Source of the DNA: an uncultured Pontibacter sp.
GTDB lineage: Bacteria; Bacteroidota; Bacteroidia; Cytophagales; Hymenobacteraceae
Direction: 5' to 3'
DNA length: 64,000 nucleotides
NCBI RefSeq assembly: GCF_947499215.1
Contig: NZ_CANMNI010000001.1
Span: 1,116,001 to 1,180,000, forward strand
The position numbers were made by a program, and so were the translations under genes. Below, in pieces: positions 59,163 to 64,000 of the stretch (position 1 is the first letter of the stretch; the number at the start of each line of letters is the position of its first letter). The notes beneath the pieces were generated by a model, which made no database searches, was not told the origin of the DNA, and saw nothing but the letters and a program-made list of their open reading frames with translations.

Positions 59163-61202
59163 ATGCTTCTATTATTTCTGACTAGGTTCTTCCTTCTGTT
59201 TACAGCCATGCAGCCGCAGCACGAAGTTATGATAAAGAGCCTCCGTGCCGAGCTGGAACAGACCGAAGATGTGACCCGTAAGATCGAGCTGTACTGTGAG
59301 CTGAGTAAGGCGCACAAAAATATAAACCCCAAAACTACCATTGCCTATGGCAACAAAGCTGTGGCGTTGGCCAGAAAGGTAGGCGATAACAAATTGCTGG
59401 CTACCGCCTACAATACCACTGGTTCCGGCTACTACCTGCTAGGCGATATAGACAAGGCTGTGCAGTTATACTACCGGGCTCTGCGTATTCGCGAAAAGCT
59501 GAATGATCCCTCTGACCTCAGCATTAGCTACAACAACATCGGCAACGTATACGCTGACCAAGGGAATCATAAAGAGGCCCTGCCATTGTACAAGAAGGCC
59601 CTTTCCCTTGCCACTACCGCCCAAGATACCCTGATGATGAGCAGCGCGCTCAACAACATCGGCGGTGTGTATATAGACCAAGGCAAGTACGATCTGTCGT
59701 TGGTTTACTATCGTGAGGCACTCCCAATTAAGGAGAAACTGAACGATAAACAGGGCATACTGGTCTCACTGATTAACATTGGCAGCGCCTACAATGGTAA
59801 AAACGACTACCAAACGGCTCTTTCTAATCTGAATAAGGCCCATGTGCTGGCTAGAGAGATTGGCAGTCCGCACGACGAGGTGTATGTGCTGCGCGGCAAA
59901 GCCGAGGCGTATCTCATAGCCAAGGATTATGAAAAAGCACTGGACAATGCCCTATCCAGTATGGAAATGGCAAAAGTCTACGAGGGCAAGTATGAACTAA
60001 AAGAGAACGCAGCCCTGCTTGACAGAATCTACACCGCAAAGGGCAATTTCGAGCTAGCACATCACTACCTCACTTTACACACCGCCTATAACGACAGCCT
60101 GCACAACGAGCGAGCCGCTAACCGCATCGTACAGGAGCGCGTGAAATATGAAACCGCTCAAAAAGACAAGGAAAACCTGCTGCTACGCGCTGAGCAGGAA
60201 CTCAACCTGCGCAAACTGGAGCAGCGGAGCATAGTGCAGTACTTCACCATCGCCCTCCTGTTGTTAGTGTGTGCGGTAGCCTATGTGTTCTTCAGAGGGA
60301 GACAGCACCAAAGCCGCGTCAACACCCTGCTCAAGCAGAAGAATGAGCTGATCATGCATAAGAACGAGGCCCTCAGCCAGCACCAGAAAGTGCTTACAGA
60401 GCAGGCTGAGCAACTTAACACGCAGAAGGAAAAACTAACACAACTCAACACCATTAAAGACAAGCTCTTCTCTGTCATCGCACACGATTTACGGGGTCCG
60501 CTTGTAGCGCTTAAAGGACTGCTGCACGTAATGGCGATGGGGAAAGTACCCGCTGACAAGCAGGAGGGCCTTTTCAACAGTTTGGTGAAAGGCCAGCAGA
60601 ATGTCCTTTGGATGCTTGACAACCTCTTTGACTGGGCCAGAGCCCAAATGGAGGGCTTCGAGTCCGATCCTAAACCACTGCCGATGCGAGAGCTCGCAGA
60701 AGAGAATATCCGCCTGCTACAGCCTGTTGCCAGCAGCAAGGAGGTGCAGTTGGAAAATAGCATTGCACCTAACTTATTAGGCTGTGCCGACAAAGAAATG
60801 ATCCGCCTTGTGCTGCGCAACCTGATCTCCAACGGAATTAAGTTCTGCAAAGCGGGCGACAAAGTCACGCTATCAGCCTCCATTAAAGAAGAAATGCTAC
60901 TGGTGGCGGTGAAAGACACAGGTATAGGCATGAACTCTGAAATACAGCAAAAGCTGTTTGGGGGAGGCAGCTACTCCAGCCGTGGCACCGCCAACGAGAA
61001 AGGCAGTGGACTTGGCCTAGCTTTGTGCCGAGATTTTGTGGAGCACAACGGAGGTTCTATCTGGGTGGAGAGCACGCCGGGCATAGGCAGTACCTTCATG
61101 TTCACGCTCCCGCTCCCTCCTGCCATAGTCGACGAGGATGGATCCACAGAACTGGATCAAAAGCCAGAGCATATAGAAGAGGAAAAGCTAGAACTTGTTT
61201 GA
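59163..61202 (+). CDS. TPR-containing sensor histidine kinase
   Basis: The 679-residue protein has a possible N-terminal signal or membrane anchor (LLFLTRFFLLFTAM), then about seven TPR-like repeats (residues 30-310, e.g. SISYNNIGNVYADQGNHKEALPLYKKAL), one transmembrane helix near 357-377 (YFTIALLLLVCAVAYVFF), a coiled coil, and a kinase core. The phosphoacceptor His is in FSVIAHDLRGPL near residue 440, and the ATPase has NLISNGIKF, DTGIGM and GSGLGLALCRDF. The TPR region is expected in the periplasm as the sensor. No response regulator is adjacent. GTG 59154 is an alternative start. Confidence 0.92.
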   Translation: MLLLFLTRFFLLFTAMQPQHEVMIKSLRAELEQTEDVTRKIELYCELSKAHKNINPKTTIAYGNKAVALARKVGDNKLLATAYNTTGSGYYLLGDIDKAVQLYYRALRIREKLNDPSDLSISYNNIGNVYADQGNHKEALPLYKKALSLATTAQDTLMMSSALNNIGGVYIDQGKYDLSLVYYREALPIKEKLNDKQGILVSLINIGSAYNGKNDYQTALSNLNKAHVLAREIGSPHDEVYVLRGKAEAYLIAKDYEKALDNALSSMEMAKVYEGKYELKENAALLDRIYTAKGNFELAHHYLTLHTAYNDSLHNERAANRIVQERVKYETAQKDKENLLLRAEQELNLRKLEQRSIVQYFTIALLLLVCAVAYVFFRGRQHQSRVNTLLKQKNELIMHKNEALSQHQKVLTEQAEQLNTQKEKLTQLNTIKDKLFSVIAHDLRGPLVALKGLLHVMAMGKVPADKQEGLFNSLVKGQQNVLWMLDNLFDWARAQMEGFESDPKPLPMRELAEENIRLLQPVASSKEVQLENSIAPNLLGCADKEMIRLVLRNLISNGIKFCKAGDKVTLSASIKEEMLLVAVKDTGIGMNSEIQQKLFGGGSYSSRGTANEKGSGLGLALCRDFVEHNGGSIWVESTPGIGSTFMFTLPLPPAIVDEDGSTELDQKPEHIEEEKLELV

Positions 61203-61250
61203 AATACAAAGCCCAATAAATAGGCTGAATTTCACTGACCAAAATACTTC

Positions 61251-61297
61251 ATCCCTGCGCTGGCCGATTTAGACCATTGGCGCAGGGATTTTTATTT
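61251..61297 (+). terminator. intrinsic terminator
   Basis: ATCCCTGCGC pairs with GCGCAGGGAT around a 19-base loop that can pair further, followed by TTTTTATTT; 48 bp after the kinase stop. Confidence 0.7.
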
Positions 61298-61362
61298 AGC
61301 GAAAGTCCACAAAACAAATACTAAGGTTTGCGGTAAAAGGAGATTAGCAGCACATTTGCCCC

Positions 61363-62196
61363 ATGAACAGACTCATTTTCCATCTCCTCTTATTCTTCAG
61401 TTTTGTAGCTGTCTCCGCCTGCAAGCAAGACAGTGAGCAAGCGCGTGAGGAATTCCGCCAGCGACGCGGGCCAATTGAGCAGTCCGCAGAGCAGACAACC
61501 ACACAGCAGGAAGACCCTGAAAGGCCGACTGTAGTTCCGCCAGATAATACCCAAGCGACCCCGGAATCTGAAACGCCTGCCATACCCGGCGACAGAGTGG
61601 TGGGGGTGAAAGACGGGGATACTTTTGAGTTGCTGCGAGGCGGACAAACGGTTACCGTACGCCTATACGGGATAGACACGCCCGAAAAGAACCAAGCTTA
61701 CGGACAGCGCGCCAAGCAATTCGCCTCGGATCTCGCTTTTGGCAAAAACGTGCGCCTGATCGAGCACAACAAAGACCGCTATGGCCGCACGGTGGGCACG
61801 ATCATACTACCGGATGGGCGCAACCTGAATGAGGAAATGGTACGTGAGGGTTATGCTTGGCATTACACCGCCTACTCCAAAGATAAAAATCTGGCGAACT
61901 TAGAGGCCGATGCCCGCCGATTTAAACGCGGGCTGTGGCAAGACCCCAATCCTATTGCCCCATGGGATTTCCGGAAACAGAAACCAGCACCCGTTGACAA
62001 CAGCAAAGCCCCTATACCTGCTGGTGCCACCACCCGCAAGGTATACCTCTGCGACAGCTCCGGATCTGCCGTATATCACTATTCCAAAAACTGCTCTGTG
62101 CTAAAGCGCTGCAAGGAACAGGTACTGACCGTGACAGAGGCCGATGCCATCCGGAAGCACAACCGTCGGGCCGACAAAACTTGCAGCCCTAAATAA
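61363..62196 (+). CDS. thermonuclease-family lipoprotein with a C-terminal Cys/His module
   Basis: The 277-residue protein has a lipoprotein signal with lipobox VSAC (Cys20), a disordered Gln/Pro/Glu linker to about residue 75, a staphylococcal-nuclease (SNase) domain at about 78-205, and a C-terminal module from 226. Catalytic-equivalent residues are Arg100 and Glu108 in VRLYGIDTPE and Arg142 in RYGRTVG. The C-terminal module has Cys230, His239, Cys244, Cys250 and Cys274; the same spacing occurs in the next gene. The nuclease would act in the envelope or outside the cell. The gene follows a terminator and is probably transcribed with the next one. Confidence 0.92.
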   Translation: MNRLIFHLLLFFSFVAVSACKQDSEQAREEFRQRRGPIEQSAEQTTTQQEDPERPTVVPPDNTQATPESETPAIPGDRVVGVKDGDTFELLRGGQTVTVRLYGIDTPEKNQAYGQRAKQFASDLAFGKNVRLIEHNKDRYGRTVGTIILPDGRNLNEEMVREGYAWHYTAYSKDKNLANLEADARRFKRGLWQDPNPIAPWDFRKQKPAPVDNSKAPIPAGATTRKVYLCDSSGSAVYHYSKNCSVLKRCKEQVLTVTEADAIRKHNRRADKTCSPK

Positions 62197-62241
62197 TTCC
62201 ACTTATTTTTAAGATAACTACCTATTTATTATATCATCATC

Positions 62242-62640
62242 ATGCTTAAACACACCACAGCAGGTATGCTTTTCCTGCTCATCTCACTGGCCGCCTGCCA
62301 GACACCCGATAAAGATACACAGCAAGACGAAACGCAGCAGACGATTGCCGAAGCAGACACCACACAGCGCCAGCCTCGCCCAAAGCCTGAGTTTTATTCA
62401 TTTAAGGGAGTTGAGAAAAAGCGGGTATTCATCTGTATGGACCCCACGGATGATACGTTCCATCAGCAGCACGATTGCCCGGTGCTGGTCGCCTGCAAAA
62501 GCACATTCAGAAACCTCACACTGCCACGCGCGGTTGAAAACTTTGACCGCTACAACTGCGAAACCTGCAGCAGTGATCTGGCTTATGTCTTCGACGAAAA
62601 TGCCGCCCAGTTCGAAACTGGCTTTGGCGATAAGCGATAA
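62242..62640 (+). CDS. lipoprotein with a stand-alone Cys/His module
   Basis: The 132-residue protein has lipobox LAAC (Cys19), a Gln/Asp/Thr-rich linker, and a single domain from about residue 61 with Cys65, His74, Cys79, Cys85 and Cys109 in the same spacing as in the upstream nuclease (Cx8Hx4Cx5Cx23C). An extra Cys106 makes a CxxC (CETC). This suggests a metal-binding or disulfide-stabilised envelope domain. I know of no named family for it. It begins 45 bp after the nuclease gene and is probably in the same operon. Confidence 0.8.
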   Translation: MLKHTTAGMLFLLISLAACQTPDKDTQQDETQQTIAEADTTQRQPRPKPEFYSFKGVEKKRVFICMDPTDDTFHQQHDCPVLVACKSTFRNLTLPRAVENFDRYNCETCSSDLAYVFDENAAQFETGFGDKR

Positions 62641-62680
62641 AACAGCAAGGGCTCCATCAGGAGCCCTCGCTGTTTTATTT
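62639..62680. terminator. bidirectional intrinsic terminator
   Basis: AAAACAGC-A-AGGGCTCC pairs with GGAGCCCT-C-GCTGTTTT around ATCA, overlapping the stop of the plus-strand lipoprotein gene and the last codon of the minus-strand Usp gene. Confidence 0.78.
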
Positions 62681-63523
62681 TCTTCCTTTTAAGACTAGGA
62701 GTGGCACTTCTGCCTGATACGTCATTTTCTCGGCCAAGCTCTGAGAGAACAGCTCCCGCAAGAAGCCTTTCTCGCGACGCAGGATGGCCACCATATCCGC
62801 ACCAGAAGCATCAAAATACTCTTTTATGCCATCTGCACGGTGCTTGTTCACCACTTCCTCAAAACGCAAAGGTGCTCCCGGAAAAGCGGTTTCCAGATCT
62901 TGTAGAAAACGGTCTTTATTGCCATCTTTTTCGCGGCCTTCTTTGTTCACGTGCACCACATCCACCTGCGCCCCAAAAAGGCTGGCAAAGTTTAGCACTT
63001 CACGCAGGGTGGCAATGTCATCCTGAGCGTAGTCGGAAGCATACACGATCTTGTTGATGCGCGGATGCTCAGACGTGGAAGGAACAGAAAGCACCGGGCA
63101 CTTCACTTGTTCCATGACCGCCTCGGCGTTACTGCCAATCAGCAGTTCCTCTAAGGCGTTGCCCCCACCGGTGGTACCCATCACGATCAGGTCGTAGCCA
63201 CTGGTTTTGGTGAGATGCTCTGTAATGTCGGTTAGCAGTGCCTCTTTTAGAATATAGTCGCAGGTAAAACCGCCTCCCCTATTTGCACCATGCCGTTCTT
63301 CCATCTCGCGACAAAGCGACACTAGCCTCCCTTCGGCATCGCGCATCTGTTCGCCTAGCAGCTCGCTGGCTACTAAGGCAGTTTCGGAGGTGTCCACAAT
63401 AGGCAGGTGCACCACGTGCAGCAAAGTAAGGTGCCCACCGGCCTGCCGGGCTATATGGGCGGCATATTCCACAGCCTTGGAGGCCGTTTTAGAGAAGTCG
63501 GTAGGACAAAGGATTTTCTTCAT
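62675..63523 (-). CDS. tandem-domain universal stress protein (UspA family)
   Basis: The 282-residue protein has two Usp domains (about 1-148 and 155-280). The first opens MKKILCPTDFSKTASKAVEYA and ends with GTTGGGNALEELLIGSNAEAV, a good GxxGx9G(S/T) ATP-binding loop, and CPVLSVP. The second opens INKIVYASDYAQDDIATLREVL, but its loop (LRREKGFLRELFSQSLAEKM) lacks the glycine pattern, so only the first domain should bind ATP. It stands alone on the minus strand, with the terminator at its 3' end. Confidence 0.92.
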   Translation of the reverse strand: MKKILCPTDFSKTASKAVEYAAHIARQAGGHLTLLHVVHLPIVDTSETALVASELLGEQMRDAEGRLVSLCREMEERHGANRGGGFTCDYILKEALLTDITEHLTKTSGYDLIVMGTTGGGNALEELLIGSNAEAVMEQVKCPVLSVPSTSEHPRINKIVYASDYAQDDIATLREVLNFASLFGAQVDVVHVNKEGREKDGNKDRFLQDLETAFPGAPLRFEEVVNKHRADGIKEYFDASGADMVAILRREKGFLRELFSQSLAEKMTYQAEVPLLVLKGRK

Positions 63524-63701
63524 GACGTTTTAAGGTTGGGTTGCGTTTTGGGGCGTTTTATATCACAGTTTCCCTATGTATACGTGTGTATGCAAAAATG
63601 TGCTTTATTCCTGTTATTAAAAATGATTTACATCATATCCGAGCCCCTCTTTCAAAACCGCTATCTACCTTGTACAGCTCAATCAGAGTTCGCGATTGTG
63701 T

Positions 63702-64000
63702 CTAAAGAGCAGGCTTGCGATTGATCGCCTTCACTTCCTCCCACTTCCAGAAACGCTTGGACGCTATACCTGCATAGGCTTTCTTGAAATAAGTTACGAT
63801 TTCTTTTTTCAGTGCTTCAACAGGTATAGACGACGAGAATATCTCTCGAGAACTCGGGTTATCATACCGCTCCGTGCGGGACAGTTCGCCACCCTCCAAG
63901 CGCAGCAGTGGGCCTGTTTCTGTTATGCCATCTGCGGTCCAAGTGTAGCCTGAGGTTTCCAAGGCATTGAGTTGTGCGGCAAGTGGTTCCAGATCAATGC
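63702..64000 (-). CDS. C-terminal part of an unknown protein, truncated by window edge
   Basis: The frame is open from 64000 to the stop at 63702, so at least 99 codons belong to a gene that begins outside the window. The visible residues (IDLEPLAAQLNALETSGYTW...PVEALKKEIVTYFKKAYAGIASKRFWKWEEVKAINRKPAL) are mostly polar, with a basic aromatic C-terminus (KRFWKWEEVKAI). No signature is recognised. The TTG at 63962 is not the likely true start. Confidence 0.55.
   Translation of the reverse strand, partial: IDLEPLAAQLNALETSGYTWTADGITETGPLLRLEGGELSRTERYDNPSSREIFSSSIPVEALKKEIVTYFKKAYAGIASKRFWKWEEVKAINRKPAL

Noticed and set aside
1-64000. CRISPR array, prophage, integrative element or insertion sequence
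   Set aside because: No regularly spaced direct repeats, integrase, transposase or phage structural genes were seen in any frame.

Overview
This window looks like a chromosomal segment of a Bacteroidota bacterium of the order Cytophagales, most likely Pontibacter or a close Hymenobacteraceae relative. That placement is my inference from gene families and signals, not from a search. Supporting signs are a secreted giant protein with a type IX secretion C-terminal domain, many lipoproteins with Bacteroidota-type lipoboxes, several TAnnTTTG -7 promoter boxes, ACR3/DUF6428 arsenic genes, a LytTR regulator with a membrane domain, and a PurF of the long 630-residue type. Nothing here is an obvious prophage, integrated plasmid, CRISPR array or insertion sequence.

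Layout. 1-2.5 kb: the end of a surface-type protein, a small exported protein, an ElaA acetyltransferase and a BrkB membrane protein. 2.7-10.5 kb (minus): nuoL, nuoM and nuoN, the proton-pumping subunits of complex I, followed by purF. 10.6-11.4 kb: a small membrane protein, a perfect 56-bp palindrome, and a short candidate small RNA with its own promoter and terminator. 11.4-15.6 kb (minus): an outer-membrane porin, a BCCT betaine/choline-type transporter and a universal stress protein, in a tight operon. 15.9-20.5 kb: an M3 peptidase lipoprotein, a methyltransferase with a lipoprotein signal, and several short unknown genes. 20.7-26.0 kb: a 1782-residue Kelch/PKD protein secreted by type IX. 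26.2-29.0 kb: a four-gene arsenic operon. 29.2-36.2 kb: a fasciclin lipoprotein, sensor kinase, CPBP protease, LytTR regulator, a chimeric gene relic, two secreted proteins and a DUF808 protein. 36.6-43.1 kb: a STAS-like protein, tRNA-Leu, hscB, a monooxygenase, a SAM hydrolase, phoH, a GNAT and comEC. 43.1-47.5 kb (minus): two exported amidohydrolases. 47.8-51.5 kb: tandem BamA/TamA-type barrels, a YeiH transporter and a catalase relic. 51.8-53.1 kb: ArsR regulator, exported rhodanese and a second STAS-like protein. 53.4-58.9 kb: sbcD and sbcC separated by a small membrane protein. 59.2-64 kb: a TPR sensor kinase, a nuclease lipoprotein and a second lipoprotein sharing a Cys/His module, a universal stress protein, and a truncated gene.

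The strongest window-wide signal is not a gene. The 7-mer AGGTATA (TATACCT on the other strand) occurs about 115 times by hand count, in genes and spacers alike, where about 8 would be expected by chance. Other points worth a second look are the candidate sRNA at 11.2 kb, the Cys/His module with identical spacing in two adjacent lipoproteins, the terminal cysteines on every protein of the arsenic operon, and two gene relics (a DUF808/histidine-kinase chimera at 33.3-33.5 kb and a catalase tail at 51.3 kb).
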